Shown in pieces: positions 21,475 to 34,341 of a stretch of 64,000 nucleotides of DNA. The stretch is from NCBI GenBank assembly GCA_024509875.1, contig JAMPIV010017527.1:1-64000 (forward strand), read 5' to 3'. How positions within the stretch are numbered: the stretch's first letter is position 1; every line of letters starts with the position of its first letter. A model generated the notes under the pieces. It saw nothing but the letters and a program-made list of their open reading frames with translations, was not told where the DNA came from and did no database searches. The translations under genes and the position numbers were made by a program. Source of the DNA: Oreohelix idahoensis (taxonomy: Eukaryota > Mollusca > Gastropoda > Stylommatophora > Oreohelicidae).

Positions 21475-23820
21475 ATTTTAAATGAAACCTTTAATTGTGG
21501 CATCTTCCAATGAAATATGTTTAATTCTTTGCGATGTCTACATTAAAGTGTTACAATTTTGTTTTTCTAACTTTGCCGTCCATGATCTGCTGTCACGTCA
21601 TAGTGTAGAAAAAAGTTCGTATAATTAATAATTGTACAACCGTTACTTCTTTTTTTTTAGGGTCTTTGATAATGTCATAAGAGGCTGTGAACACTGCAGT
21701 GGTGAACATCGTGTCCACTTCTGTCTATGTGAACTGATGAGCCTCGTCTGTGCCGTATATTTATACTTTACTGATGGTTGGTCATCTGTCATTGTTGCCA
21801 TTATCGCATTATCATTCTTTATATCATCTAACTGTGATTGTTAATGTTATTGTCATGTCACGGTCTGAGATGTTGATTTGTTTATATTGCTGGAGAAAGA
21901 TATAAGGCGACATGGCAGCCAGAATATGCAGGGTGATTTAACTTAATGGTTTGGAATTAAGTCAACAGCACAGTTGATCCCCAATACTAGTGACAGAAAA
22001 ATGTGCAGAGAGATTTTCACCTACGCCAGTGTGGTATTTGAAAAAGACGAACTGAAGAAGTTCTGCTCAGTTTTAGCATTACTTGTATTTGTTCCTTCAG
22101 TCTTTATGCAGTAGGAACTGGTCGTACTTTTCTAACATTGTTAAGTTATCCAGGCTTTTGCTGCAATCGCAGCCATAGCTGCACACAATCATGATTTTTG
22201 AAACATTTAATAAAACTAAATCACTCCGTCGTTTCTTCAGTTAAAGGAAGCTTTTGCTCCGAGTGCAGCCATACATGTACACAGACGGGGTCTGTGAAAC
22301 ATTACAAGACTTAGTCACCCACGTCGATTGGTTAGGTAGCCTAATTTGTGTTGGAAGTCTGCCCATAGATGTACATTGTACATAAACGTATCATTGCAGA
22401 AGAGCTAGCAGTGACATTTGCTAGGCTGGATCCCAGAGTTTTCTACATCGACACTAAGAATATGCCTGTTGCGATGTTTCAAGCAGGTCGTAACAACCCA
22501 CCAAGGGAATCTGTGAACACGGCTAGCACAGAGCTACAGAAACAACAACTGCCACAGATCATTAAGTGCATTACTTCAAGTTTCTTTCAGGTTTACCACC
22601 GATAGTAGTGTGTTCATGTTCTTTACGAAACTACAACTTACAAGACAAATGTGGAGGTCATGAGCCCGGAACCAACGTGGATCATGATTAACTTTAGGAA
22701 TGTAAAAGATGACATTAATATCACAATAGACCAAACGTGGGTATAATTATCAGGTGAATGCTGCTTTATCTGGATTCACATTATCATAGCTTCATACGAT
22801 TCTCAACCATTGCCATAAAAACGTCTCTTTCTATCTATTTTTCTTTCTGTCAATTCTTTCTTTTTTCTTTGCATTTTTAATTGTTGGTCTTTTTTCTTTG
22901 CGCCTTGTTTCTTTTTATCGTTCTTTCTGACTAACTTTTTCATCATTTTTGTAGCTTGTTTCTAAAATTCTTCGCTGCGGTCTTATCATATGGTTCATTC
23001 ATAAATCTATGATCGAACGTCATCATGTAAAACAAATTATGACAGACGCCACCATTGTAACTGCACGTAAAGTACTTAGCCGCAGGTTTCTTTCATGGCA
23101 GTCAGCTGAACTTATGTCTGTTCACTGAATAAGAAGCGTCAGGAGGAGATCAATCTTTCACACATTAGGACCTTCTGGATATTTCTGTGAAGGAACTGCT
23201 CACGTCAGACGCGCCCGTGTGACGCACAGAAAACCGGTAGTGGAAACTTGTAATCAAGTTAGTGTGAAGAGATAAAAATACTTTAAATTCATTTTTATTT
23301 TTAATCTACTTGTCCACGACTAAAGGGTACGCCACAGGGAACAATTTTACTTGCAATTTCAAACCGCTGTACAAGAAATCAACTTTCCGCTTTCTCCCCC
23401 CTCACGATCCAACGACCAGACTGATCAACGCTTAAAGCGCTTCCTACTTGAACCATATTGTAGCACAAGGGCAGGGAAAATCCAGTTATTGATCACATTG
23501 ACCTCTTATGCTCGGCTTATCCTTAGCAACAGCGTTTGGAGATAATGTGTTTATTGGTTTGATTCAATATCTTAGCGTTTGGTCGCACAATTTTCGCCGG
23601 AAGCTACGAAACTGTCTCCATGTTTCTGGCGTCTTCTGAATGGCTGACGAAATACAGCAGTACCATCATTTCTATCGTCTGCTCATATGTCTGCTGCTGC
23701 TCGTGTACCACTAGTGTTTCTCTCCAACCATTTAAACTAGGCCGTGCCAATAAGTTGTTACCATGACCTTACAGCTCCTGGTGGAGTGCATGACCAACAA
23801 ATCTGCTCTAACCTGTCCAA
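21475..23820. other. stretch without a recognisable gene
   Basis: There are no repeats of note apart from a weak local duplication of about 60 bp (22150-22215 against 22262-22320, sharing cgcagccata or tgcagccata and gaaacatt). A strong polypyrimidine-AG acceptor-like site occurs at about 21648-21659, followed by an open frame to 21841, but no matching donor or known product supports an exon. The 78-codon frame at 22369-22605 matches nothing I recognise. Confidence 0.5.
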
Positions 23821-23825
23821 CATCA

Positions 23826-24075
23826 TTCATTTAATGTCTCCATGTTTTCTTCATCCCTGTCATGTTGATATCAACATATTGTTCTAGAATTTCCAGGCAA
23901 TAGAGGAAGAGAAACACCGGAGAAAAAAAACACGGAGAAGATTACCGGAGACATAAATATAAGGATTAAAGAAGACATAGAAAGATGTTGATCGAATGGC
24001 ACAGGTCAGGAGGACTTGGCATGCATGTCTTGAAGACCTGAGTTCCTTGGGGCAGCTGAAGAGTAATCTCAATAA
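23826..24075 (+). mobile_element. remnants of LINE C-terminal coding sequence
   Basis: At 23912-24000 a frame reads KKNTEKITGDINIRIKEDIERC. After a one-base shift it continues VDRMAQVRRTWHACLEDLSSLG, which resembles the DRMAQDR..W...VEDLSSLG ending of LINE polymerases. It ends in an aataataaac track. Just upstream, 23830-23866 in the opposite orientation matches the coding strand of the LINE at 16545-16590 (catgacagggatgargaaaa on the minus strand). Both pieces are short, so they are called as decayed fragments. Confidence 0.55.
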
Positions 24076-24301
24076 TAAACGTAATCCTTTCATATCTTTA
24101 AACAGTTTTCTTCTTCAAATGTTTTTTTCTGTAACGTTATCCCTCGTTGTCAGTTACACTGGGGGTTCCACATTAAGTACTGTCTTGTAATGTTATCAAC
24201 GGCTTGCTTCAGCGCCTGCGCTTGACCTCATCTCTAGTTGTTTTCTATGAATTGTTGGTAGGTGCAGAGGTTACATTCTTTGGCCCCCTTTCCAGTCACG
24301 G

Positions 24302-24604
24302 TAACACAAGAGCCAAGTACAATTATAAACAACGAGCAATGTACACGCCAAGCTAACACATGAGAGAAGTACAAACGAGCAAGTTACCCGTCAGGTTAAC
24401 ATAAGAGCGAAGTACAATTATAAATTAACGAGCAAGTTACCCGTCAAGTTAACATAAGAGCGAAGTACAACTATAATTAACGAGCAAGTTACCCGTCAAG
24501 TTAACATAAGAGCGAAGTACAACTATAATTAACGAGCACGTTACCCGTCAAGTTAACATAAGAGCGAAGTACAACTATAATTAACGGGCAAGTTACCCTT
24601 CAAG
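24302..24604. repeat. 52-bp minisatellite, about 5 copies
   Basis: Units of about 52 bp contain gttaacataagagcgaagta and cgagcaagttacccgtca. The first two copies are diverged and shorter and the last three nearly identical. Confidence 0.9.
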
Positions 24605-24656
24605 AAATTACGGTGAAGGAACTTTGGTGAGCGCTTCCTGTTTTATGTTTTGTTAT

Positions 24657-25020
24657 TTTAACAACATACAATTAGCGTCTTACATAACTGGTACAACATA
24701 TAATTAGCGTCTTACATAACTGGTACAACATACAATTAGCGTCTTACATAACTGGTACAACATACAATTAGCGTCTTACATAACTGGTACAACATACAAT
24801 TCGCATCTTACATAACTGGTACAACATACAATTAGCGTCTTACATAACTGGTACAACATACAATGAGCGTCTTACATAACTGGTACAACATACAATTAGC
24901 GTCTTACATAAATGGAAATAAAAGTATTCATATTTACAACATACGATTAGCTTCTTACATAACTGGAAATAAAAATATTCATATTTACAACATACAATTA
25001 GCGTCTTACATAACTGGAAA
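24657..25020. repeat. 32-bp minisatellite, about 10 copies
   Basis: Units of acaacatacaattagcgtct plus tacataactggt are nearly identical from 24660 to about 24910. The last three copies gain an insert (aaataaaagtattcatattt-like) between units, which creates a longer variant repeat. Confidence 0.92.
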
Positions 25021-25294
25021 TCATATTTATAAAAGGCTGATTACTGATGAAAATTAGATTGCTGGCCTGCACTTGAAAAAGTTTGCAATAAAGTGATTAA
25101 GTTCGCGATATCAAGGGATGTCGTTGTTTCCCTTCCTTTAAAGAAATTTGAATGTTAACGTCTGTGTCTACGTTTCTAGATATAAGAAAAACTTATATTG
25201 TCGATAACAGTGAACAGTTATTACCATAAACATGAACAGTAACTACAGAATGAAATAATGTCTTTGCAAATAATGACCGCGTAAACAATACCGT

Positions 25295-25537
25295 CGGCGT
25301 CTGTGGCCTAATGGATATGAACGCAGTTTCATAATCCAGATATACCAGGTTCGAAACCTGCTGCAGGCGGTTTGGTAGCAGATCGCTTTGTGTGGATTTT
25401 TAACAATGGTATAAGCGCCGTACCGTTCAGAAAGCAATGGCAAACTACTGAATGAAAAAATTGCCTAGAAAAATCACAAACAGCCAATAAAAGCTGGAGT
25501 TGATTGCCACGTCCTGTAAAGGATAAGCAACTAACTT
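25295..25537 (+). mobile_element. tRNA-derived SINE with 13-bp target duplication
   Basis: This 243-bp insertion is flanked by taaacaataccgt on both sides (25282-25294 and 25538-25550). The head is tRNA-like: gtggcctaatggata resembles the D-arm of a tRNA-Arg and ggttcgaaacc the T-arm. The body (aaagcaatggcaaact...) resembles no tRNA. The tail is short and not a long poly(A). SINEs of this kind are transcribed by RNA polymerase III and mobilised by a LINE partner; which LINE is not evident here. Confidence 0.85.
25302..25358 (+). promoter_or_regulatory. RNA polymerase III A and B boxes of the SINE
   Basis: The A box tgtggcctaatgga lies at 25302-25315 and the B box ggttcgaaacc at 25348-25358. 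The spacing of about 32 bases is normal for an internal type-2 promoter. Both are close to the consensus, so the promoter may still be recognised. Confidence 0.8.
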
Positions 25538-25767
25538 TAAACAATACCGTTATTCGCCTATAATGGCATCGTGAATTGTACCAATTTGTGTCACCAACGG
25601 CCGTGTGAGTTGTACCAATATGTGCTTACAATGGCCGCGTGAATTGTACCAATCTGTACCAACAATGACCGTGTGAGTTGTACCGATCTGTGCCAACAAT
25701 GACCTCGTGAGTTGTACCAATTTGTACCAACAATGACCTCGTGAGTTGTAAAAATTTGTACCAACAA

Positions 25768-26085
25768 GAAATGGGACCTAAGACGCGTCACCAGTGAGAA
25801 ATGTAGTTAGCGACCCATAGCTAGACTGCTTGCGTCAGGGTCAGCGAACCAGAGCTGACCAAGACCCCACTCCACCTCCAAGTGGTAGTCCTGGAAACAG
25901 GCTGCATCACAGCAGTCTGACTGAGTGAGTTGGGATCGAAGAGAGAAGGCTAAACCGGTCCCCAAAATGCCGTGCTGAAGTCGGATGTGTCGGCCGAAAG
26001 GCGCAAATATCGCAGCTTCACTGTAAACGGACACAATGCAACCAACGTCCTTTTCAGGATGAACAAAGCATACGAAGAAGAAGAA
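25768..26085 (+). mobile_element. (GAA)n-tailed insertion with 10-bp target duplication
   Basis: A 318-bp segment of GC-richer sequence interrupts the 34-bp array. It ends in gaagaagaagaag and is bounded by gtaccaacaa on both sides (25758-25767 and 26086-26095). The tail and TSD indicate target-primed insertion of a LINE 3' end or SINE. Since the target array itself contains gtaccaacaa, the duplication is less certain than that of the SINE. No tRNA boxes or recognisable protein were seen. Confidence 0.65.
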
Positions 26086-26387
26086 GTACCAACAATGACG
26101 GCGTAAACAATGCCGTTATTTGCGAACAACGACCTCGTGAATTGTCCCAATTTGTGCCAACAATGACTCTTGAGTTGCACCAATCTGCGCCAACAATGAC
26201 CACGTGAGTTGTACGAATTTGCACCAACAATGATTTCGTCAGTTGTACCAATCTGTGAGAACAATGACCTCTTGAGTTGTACAAATGTGTACCAACAATG
26301 ACCTCAATGGGGTCACGGGTTGCCTCCCCTTTGCTCTGCAGTAGTGGTGCAACAGTAGGCAAAATTCAAGAGTAACTGATGTGGGAC

Positions 26388-26463
26388 TTCAATGGTGTCT
26401 ACCTTTGCACAAGATTACTCTTGGCAGAGTGGTAGATAGAAGGATAATGATGCTTCTACCTCA
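26388..26463 (+). repeat. dispersed repeat, copy 2, next to the Penelope-like element
   Basis: It matches the reverse complement of 5505-5590 over about 75 bases with few differences. Its place directly before the first Penelope codons suggests it may belong to that element's 5' end. Confidence 0.65.
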
Positions 26464-26507
26464 AGGAAGTGTTAATAAGATAGGATGTTCATCGGTTTCA
26501 CCGTCGC

Positions 26508-28574
26508 ATGAGGCTGAAGTTCCATTTTAGAAAGGAAGACAGCACTCCGCAGTCTCAGGCTGAATCCGACATCTTCGCACGCTTTCCTGACTCTACTAAA
26601 CCCCCCTTTACACCTAAACCTGGGGCCTCTCATGCCCTGGACCTGTATATCAAGAACACCATCCATGACATTCAGCAGCTCCGCCCTCGTAGATTGCATT
26701 ATTCCAATCTCACTTCGGCAGAGTCCTGTGCTCTCTCCCTTCTTCGCCGCAGAGACGACATTGTCATCAAACCGGCTGACAAGGAAGGAGCCATTGTCGT
26801 CTGGCAGAAGGACTTATACCTAAGTGAAGGTAATAACCAGTTGACCAATGGATCTTTTTACAGGCCCAGGACCAGCGATGCGACTGTCTCTAACAATCGC
26901 ATTGTACACAACACTATTAAACAGCTCATCACTAGTAATGCTCTTCCTCCCGAAGCTTCTCGTCTTAGGATTCATGACAGCTCTTTGGGCAAGCCTGTAT
27001 TCTACATGCTCCCCAAAATTCATAAGATTGAAAACCCTGGCAGACCTATTGTCTCAGCCTGTTCCTGTCCTACTGAACACATTTCTGACTTCCTCGATAG
27101 CATTTTCCAGCCTATCGTTGAGAATCTTCCCTCCTTTGTCAAAGACACCAATCATGCTCTTACAACTTTCTCCTCTATCCGACTCTCAGCAGACCGCTCC
27201 TACCGTCTTTTCTTGTTAGACGTCTGTTTCTCTGTACAACCTCTATTCCCCACTCTGATGGTCTCCGAGCTCTTCGCTTTTTTCGTGACCAACGCACTTG
27301 CCCTTCTATATCCACTGTCACTCTTCTCCGTCTTGCTGAACTGGTCCTTCAACTGAATTCCTTTGAATTCAATGGTCAGTTTTTTGACCAAATTAGTGGT
27401 GTTGCCATGGGAACGAAGATGGGTCCTAGCTATGCCTGCCTGTTCATGGGCCATATGGAGCATCAGATATGGCAACAATACTCCGGTCCTTTCCCCGGGT
27501 TTTACCGCAGATATATCGATGATGGCATAGGTCTCACAGATATGTCTGAGACTGATTTATATCGCTTCATCGACTTTGTCAACCACTTTCACCCCACCAT
27601 CAAGTTCACCTCCCTTGTCTCCACGGTATCTGTCAACTTCCTTGACATTACTATTTCTATCACGCCCTCCGGCCATAATACCTCAGTATACTACAAGCCG
27701 ACAGATGCCCACAGCTACCTCCTGTATACCTCTTCTCATCCTCGGGCCTGTCGTGACTCCCTTCCTTTTTTCACAACTTCTCCGCCTCCGCCGTTTGTGC
27801 CAAGACGACGATGACTTCCACTTCCGAGCAAATGAGATGTTGGATTTCTTCCGTAGCGGACTTTATCCGGAACATGTTCTCACCTCTGCTCTCCAACGTG
27901 TGCTCCCCATCTCTCGTCAGGAGGCCCTCATACCTCACTATAAATCCACTTCAGATAGAGTCAAATTAATCTTGACCCATCACCCTCACAGCACTGCTGT
28001 CCAACGGATCCTTTTCCGCCACCTCCCTATCCTCCAAGCAGAGCCTGCGACCCAAGCAGTATTCGGTGAAGCACCTTTGGTGGCATATAGACGCGACAAG
28101 AACTTGAAGGATCTTCTTGTTCACAGCCGTCTCCCAAAGGAGAATGCCACTCACTTTGGCACACTACCCTGTGGTCGGACACGATGCAACACGTGCAAGT
28201 ATGTCATCTCAACCCAGAAGGTGTCCTTTCCTAAGGCTACGTACACCATCACTAGTAGCTTCACGTGTGAATCGCGTAATGTCATTTATACGATCATATG
28301 TAAACGTTGCTGCAAAACCTATATTGGCCAAACAGGCAAACGACTTGAGGACAGATTCAGCCAGCACTTAAATGACATCGCTCAGCAAAAGTCCACACCA
28401 GTTGCCACACACTTCAATAGTCCTGACCACCATGGTCCCATCGACATCCAGGTCACTGCGATCCGATCGTGCTCCTCTGACACTGCCAGCCGAGAACAGC
28501 TTGAGAACCGTCTTATCCACCGCATGGGGTGTCTAAAACCAGCCGGTCTCAACACTTTCCACACCTTTGTCTGA
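26508..28574 (+). pseudogene. Penelope-like element: reverse transcriptase plus GIY-YIG endonuclease, frameshifted
   Basis: The N-terminal part (26508-27210) has the family signature IVIKPADKEGAIVVW, then YMLPKIHK and PGRPIVSACSCPTE, all conserved Penelope RT blocks. The middle frame (about 27240-27760) has the GVAMGTKMGPSYA block and the catalytic RRYIDDGI (YxDD), then NFLDITI. The C-terminal frame (about 27760-28574) has a Cys-rich linker (LPCGRTRCNTC), then VIYTIICKRC.KTYIGQTGKRL.DRFSQHL, the GIY-YIG nuclease that nicks the target. It ends ...AGLNTFHTFV with TGA. At least two frameshifts separate these parts: one near 27215-27235, and one at the T run near 27768. About 690 residues in total is a normal size for the family. 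The copy is inactive as assembled. Confidence 0.93.
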
Positions 28575-31500
28575 GGTCACATTTTCCTCTCTTGCTCTAT
28601 TTGGACTCTTTCCACTCTTATCCTATTCTTCTATTTTTATGCCATCCTCCATAATATGTATGGATGTACACGTTTTCTAATTTGTCTTGATTTTTTATTT
28701 CATATTCATTTATCTCCTACTTATTCTGTCCTCTTCTATTTCCAGTCCCCACTTTTATTATATTTGGGTAGTTTTTTGTTCAGTTTCGTTTTTTAGTTTT
28801 TAGCTTCTTAGTATGTATTGTGTACTTCCGGGGTCAGAAGTCACTTCCTTTTCAGCCATGCTTCGCCTTCAGGGAAGTACCTAGATTTTATTTTTATTAT
28901 TATTATTATTATTTTTATTTATTTTTATATTTCTTTAAGTTCTTATGTCTCCTATCTAGCCTTCACTTTCTTTCTTTCTTTTCCTTACGAAGGCCTTGTG
29001 GCCGTAACGTAGACTACTTTCTTTGTCTTTTGTCCTCGTAAGACGAATCACCTTTTTTCGATTTTTTTTTCAAACCCACCCTAAGATATTCAGAAAGCGA
29101 AAACAATGCTGCATTGGCTGAGCACGTTAACTCTAGTATTTGCCGTCAACTTTTGTGAAGGATTATGTAATCTTATAATTTGTTAGCTCGTTCAAGTCCC
29201 CAGCTTAGTTAATTCAGCGAATTTCCTCTTATTATTATTGTATAGCTCTGTTTAAGTGTATTTAAGAAATGGCCTAAGACATACGGCTGTAGTACATTCA
29301 AAATGATTAAATCAACTTTAGATTTGTCTTTATACAAGTAACAAATTTAATAATCAATTAGGCCTTAACAGTTATTAAAATGAATAATTGTTTAGAACAA
29401 GTATTCATCACAGTGTGATGTTATGGTTTTCGAAAATGGACAGTTCACTTGCCAGCTCTTAAGTTTTACTTAGCTGCCAGTAGTTGTTTCTGCTCCCGCT
29501 GATTTATGGGTCTTTGCAGATAGATGACTGGATCACTCGGGTCCCTGGACACGGTTTAATAGTTGCAGCACGTTCCAAGTAGAATCAGGGAGTTACTGCA
29601 CAGATGGTCCCGCGTCTCTAAGACCCGTCTGATGAAGGTGTCTAGCGTCGACTTCAGGCCACTTATACCCTCGCTTGTTCCAGAAATAGTACCCTCAAGT
29701 GGTACCAACAAATAGTATGGCAAAAGAAGAGAAACGAATATCCTCTGAGTATTGAGTTTTCCGACACATACTTATGTGCCACCCCCTCCTTTCCATTCCA
29801 CCATCCCATCTATCTCAGAACTTTTACCCTCTCTGAGAATTAACCTTAATCCCAGTGGGCGAAAAACTATCTTCACATTTAAAATGAATAGTTTTATATT
29901 TAACTTTAGTTGAAAATGTAAACAATATAGTTTGAATATGTTTACATTTATATCGGTTGAAAAGGTTGTAAACTTTCATTACAGTTAGCGTGAATATGTT
30001 TTACATTTACACTGGTTGAAAAGGTTGATAGTATAACAAGTATGTACATCATTTTTTTTCATCATTCCCTTCCTGCTCCATGTGACGTACGTCTAGTTTG
30101 TCAAGTGAATTTTCCCTGATTTGATGGATGATTAAAGGGACTTTAGCTTTTCATAACATTAGAATCCCTGAACATCAGTATTGTTGTAACTTTTCATCAA
30201 CGAAGAGTAGCGGCTATGATCAAAGCAGTCAAAGAAGATCCCCAGAACAGAGAAGCAGAAGTTTAGCATCTCCGTACGAACACGGAACCGTTCGCAACAC
30301 GGACACGAGCGGTCAGAAGAAAGCTTCTTGCAGACTTCGCACTTCTGTGGCCACCGGCAGACTTGCCCGAAAGACGGAACGCTCAGCGTAGCGGATACGA
30401 TCTGAGGAATCAGGAAACTCACCGCGAACAAGGCTAGTCTCGCCGGAATTTCACATCCTCGTGCGAGCAGCCTGAGACGAACGTAGATCGGAAGCCAGTC
30501 GGGCCATCGTGGTTAGCATGGCGGCTAAATAACTTCGACTTTCCCTGGGAACTGAAGAGGCGCGAAATTTTCACACGTACCATTTATCTTGCCTTTCTAA
30601 TAGATAAATACAGAATCTGAAAAGGGCAACGTTATCATTCGTTCTGACAGAATTCTAAGATTCACTAGCATATAGCTAAATTCCTGTTAGATTTCATCTA
30701 AATTGTTGGCTATTGGAGTGAAATTCTTTTTCTGTGCAGACGGTAATTAATACTTTAGCTTCGAGTGATCAGTGGTCTAGTTATTTCATATTTAGTTTAC
30801 GGGATTGTGGTGTAAATTTAACCTTATTAAATAAGCCCATCTTCAAAGTTCTAGTGCCAACTAAATGTTACATCTATAAGTTTATTTCCTAATACAATAG
30901 CCGCTTAAGGGAATTATAACTTTAATACAGTTTAGTTCTGTATAAATAGATGTGCTTTCAACTATTAACCTCTCGGGGAGTTTTTTCTTGCTTTATTAAT
31001 TGAAGACGCGAGTGCAGAAAATAGTTAAACTGTAAATGTATCGCGCGTTAGATTTTAATATGATTTTATTGTATTTCATGTTTTTTTCTATTGCATCCAG
31101 AATGATATTTTGAACCTCGCATCCCAGCAATTTAGCAGCAATGAAACATCATTTAAGCAGCCATTACGCAGCTATAATATATATCTAGAGTCTTGCCGAC
31201 TCAGTTCGATTACTCCAGTGACTTATAACCATATTTGAAATTTAATCTTTGTGGCGATCCTGTTGGGATTCAGCTATCTGAAGTATACAGAAACAAAGCA
31301 AACCCAAAGACTATTTTAAAATCCCAATTCATAAAGTCGTTTTTTATAGTTATCAAACTGGAAGAAGAACAGTCAACAGTAGCAATATTTTACTCACAGC
31401 TCTATTCGTGAAGAAGAACATAGATTTCCCTGACACTGTCTGTCAAGCATAATCATTGGATTTTACCACCCCCCTGAAGAACTTACCTCAGTGTTTTGTA

Positions 31501-34341
31501 GTTTGTGACATTACTGCAAAAGAAAGTTATCTCCACCAGCTGTGCCAATCTTAGACGCCACACCATTCCTCACATCTAGCCAAGTGCCTGTGCCATTCTT
31601 TAGGAACTTTATCTAATAAACAAACAGTACCGTTAAACTTCAACGTCCAGCGATTTCGGGACACTTTGTTAACTTCAACAACCCGCTAATCTGGGGCTGT
31701 ACACGGAAGAAAATACTTTTACCTAAGCCAAGGTTTAGTGGTGTTTTTTATGTATTTCCTATGAAGTGCCAGAATTCACCATTTTTTAAGTCTGTGTGTG
31801 TGTGACTGTGTGCTGGCCAGCCAAGCGTGTTTTTTTTTTTTTTAATGAAAAAGGAGATTCTTTTTACCCTTATAATTAGTTCAACCTAGTATTAAGGTGT
31901 ACAGTACTGTATTAATTGTACGGGATTTCTCCTAGCGGGATTATTTAACTGTGAGCATTCCCCCCTCCCGGGAAAATTGGTTGATTAAAGGAAAACATTT
32001 GATGACCCCTAGCTTTTCCTTTACCCTTATTACTGTAACCCCCTTGACTCAGAGTAATAAATTTACCATTGGGTTAAATTGCCTATCTCTGATCATCACC
32101 CCCCCCCCCTTTCTCGTCCTTGGGACCGGGTCTTTTCTGTTAGTAAATACAAGCGGGAAAAGGTGCATTGGATACTTCTCCTCAAACCCCCCCACCCCCC
32201 TACCCCTGTCATTTTGTATTTTGTAACCCCTGATTTCTGACTGTAAATTGATATTACTTGTGACTTGATTTTATGATAATAAAAGTATTAAAAACTTTAT
32301 TAGCATTTGGTGTCGGCTGGCCCAAAACCCAAACATTTCCCATATTTTGTTATCGTAGTGTGTATTCATGTACATTGTGCGTCAGAATCACCAAATCGGT
32401 GTGTGCGCATGAGCGACTGGAACTGACAAACAACTGTTTGTTCAGAAGAGTGGTAGGAATAGTTTTGAGAGACAAATATTGTCGTAATAAGAGACTGTCC
32501 TTACTCTTCCCCAGCCCTTGTGAATCTACTACCTCACTTTCCTAAATCCTTATTCTCACAGAGCCTTCACTATCATTCTACACTCTAAAAGGACCAATAT
32601 CCATCAGAACTCTCTCAGATAAAAAAATTACGACACTCCACATGGAACTTGGGACTACCTATGCTTTCGGTTCTTTATAAGAAACTCGCAATAAAGCAGT
32701 CACCAGCCTTGGCAGTGGTGGTTCATGAAATTATCATTCTATATGCTGAGGTTGCTAGCCTCAATTGTCTTGGACATCCACTAGCAAATTTCACATATTA
32801 ATTTTCATATGTCAATATATACGCATTAGTTCACATGTCAATAATGAACAAATATAGAATTCAAAATGTACAACTTACGCCAATCTTTAGGCTCACAGAC
32901 CGCTGGCTCAGAGAAATAAAATCACTTCTAGAGGCCCATTACACTTAATCTGGGGTGTTGTTACTTTAGCAATAAGTTCCCACTTTGACTTGTGTTTCAG
33001 ATTCCTCAGATTCCGGTTTTCCTTGCTAATAATGGTAAAGTTTTCCTGGGAGATAATTCCTCAAAATGCTCAAACAAAGTCCGGTCCGATACATGAAATC
33101 TGCTGCTATTCTTAACTCTAGCCGCGAGGTGAATTTTCACAGTGCTTTCAACCGACTAAATTGTCAGGTTATGTTGCCCCTCTCGTTCTTGGCACGTGTT
33201 TTTGCTTACTATTAGACCAGGCCCCAATCATAAATGTAGTTATGTTTACATCTCGAGTGCCAGCGAATAGTTTCAAACATGCGTGTTTAGGATGGGGTAA
33301 TTCAAAAAATTTCCACAAGGAAATTTATATGCATTAATAAAAAGGTCATGTCTCCAAAATATGGAATGAAAACATCCGATCACTCTCTCGGCAATGTTTA
33401 CAAATAAGATTTTACTTTCATCTAAAGTAATGTCTTTGTAACAAGGTGTACATGAAAATCTCTGTTGTTGCTCCCTTCATTTGAAAGTTTATTTTGTTTG
33501 TTTCTTTATCAATTGATCTGACTTTATGAACAAGCTAGTAAGGGTAAATACAATTTAAAAACTGTTTCATCGAGATTTGAAACTAATAACTTTAAAGTAC
33601 AGTACTTAGAGAGCATAAGCTTTACTCATATTCAACCAGTACCGGTATATAACATACTAGAAAATAAAAACTAAGGTGATGCGTTTTAAAATTAACTTCT
33701 CAATTTCGTTGGTAATTCAAACATAAATAAATAAAACATCAATCAAGAAATGCCTCTCACAAAGTTCATGTCTTCTTCTTCTTCGTTCACCCTCAGATAC
33801 AAAGTTCATGTCATTCTCCTGAATTGTTCCTTCTTTTGATACAGCCTTCTTCCTTGTATGAATGTTAGTAGCATAATAACAGCTTAAAGTGAGTCACGTG
33901 CATGCATATGAAAGTTGTCAAATATTTCCATATTATTTTCATGCTATATGTTTTAGGGAAGAGCTTCATATTGTATGTAATTCAACTTTGATTATTGCAC
34001 AAAACCAAGTGTCCTACTTTAGCAGGTACACACTAATAATATTGATTTAAAAATAAATCCATAGTTAACTAACTGATAACAAAATACGCATGAACAATAA
34101 TAATAACTATTTATGTATATATGGACATGCCAGGATTTTAAACCGTATCATCCAATGCCACTTGTTCTCGCAATTGCATAATTGGGGCCAAGCCGGTTTA
34201 AGGCGTGTCTTGTGAATACATCATCCTTCCCGGTTGATTCCATTGCTGCTTCATTTGCAGTAATGATAATTATAATTATTTATTTATTAAGCAGAAAAGA
34301 GGTGAAAACGTCGAAAGGAACACCAGGAAAGTAAGCAGCTG
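28575..34341. other. long stretch without a recognisable gene
   Basis: This is AT-rich sequence with a (TTA)n tract near 28890-28915, C-runs at 32097-32110, and a (TCT)n tract near 33772. Near 32276-32310 an aataaaag signal is followed by ttagca and tttggtgtcggctgg, which looks like an LTR end next to a primer-binding site; I could not find the other end. The 60-91-codon frames (30128-30431, 31951-32226, 32273-32545) match nothing I know. A host intron or intergenic region is the simplest reading. Confidence 0.5.

Larger units (their letters stand above)
25250..26306. repeat. 34-bp minisatellite, split by two insertions
   Basis: Units close to caacaatgacctcgtgagtt plus gtaccaatttgtac occupy about 25555-25767 and 26096-26306. 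A slightly different edge unit (gcgtaaacaat.ccgttatt) occurs at both 25275-25300/25538-25560 and 26100-26130. The array is cut by a SINE at 25295-25537 and by a (GAA)n-tailed element at 25768-26085. Confidence 0.88.

Noticed and set aside
21648..21844. Strong acceptor-like site followed by a 60-codon frame with Cys and hydrophobic residues
   Set aside because: No donor, no similarity I recognise, and no other exon nearby; a T-run next to AG is common in AT-rich DNA.
30128..30431. Overlapping 87- and 90-codon frames on opposite strands
   Set aside because: No similarity to known proteins; overlapping antisense frames of this size are expected by chance.
32276..32310. Possible LTR end with primer-binding site (aataaaag...ttagca/tttggtgtcgg)
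   Set aside because: Only one end was found and no TSD or coding region supports it; mentioned in the stretch description only.
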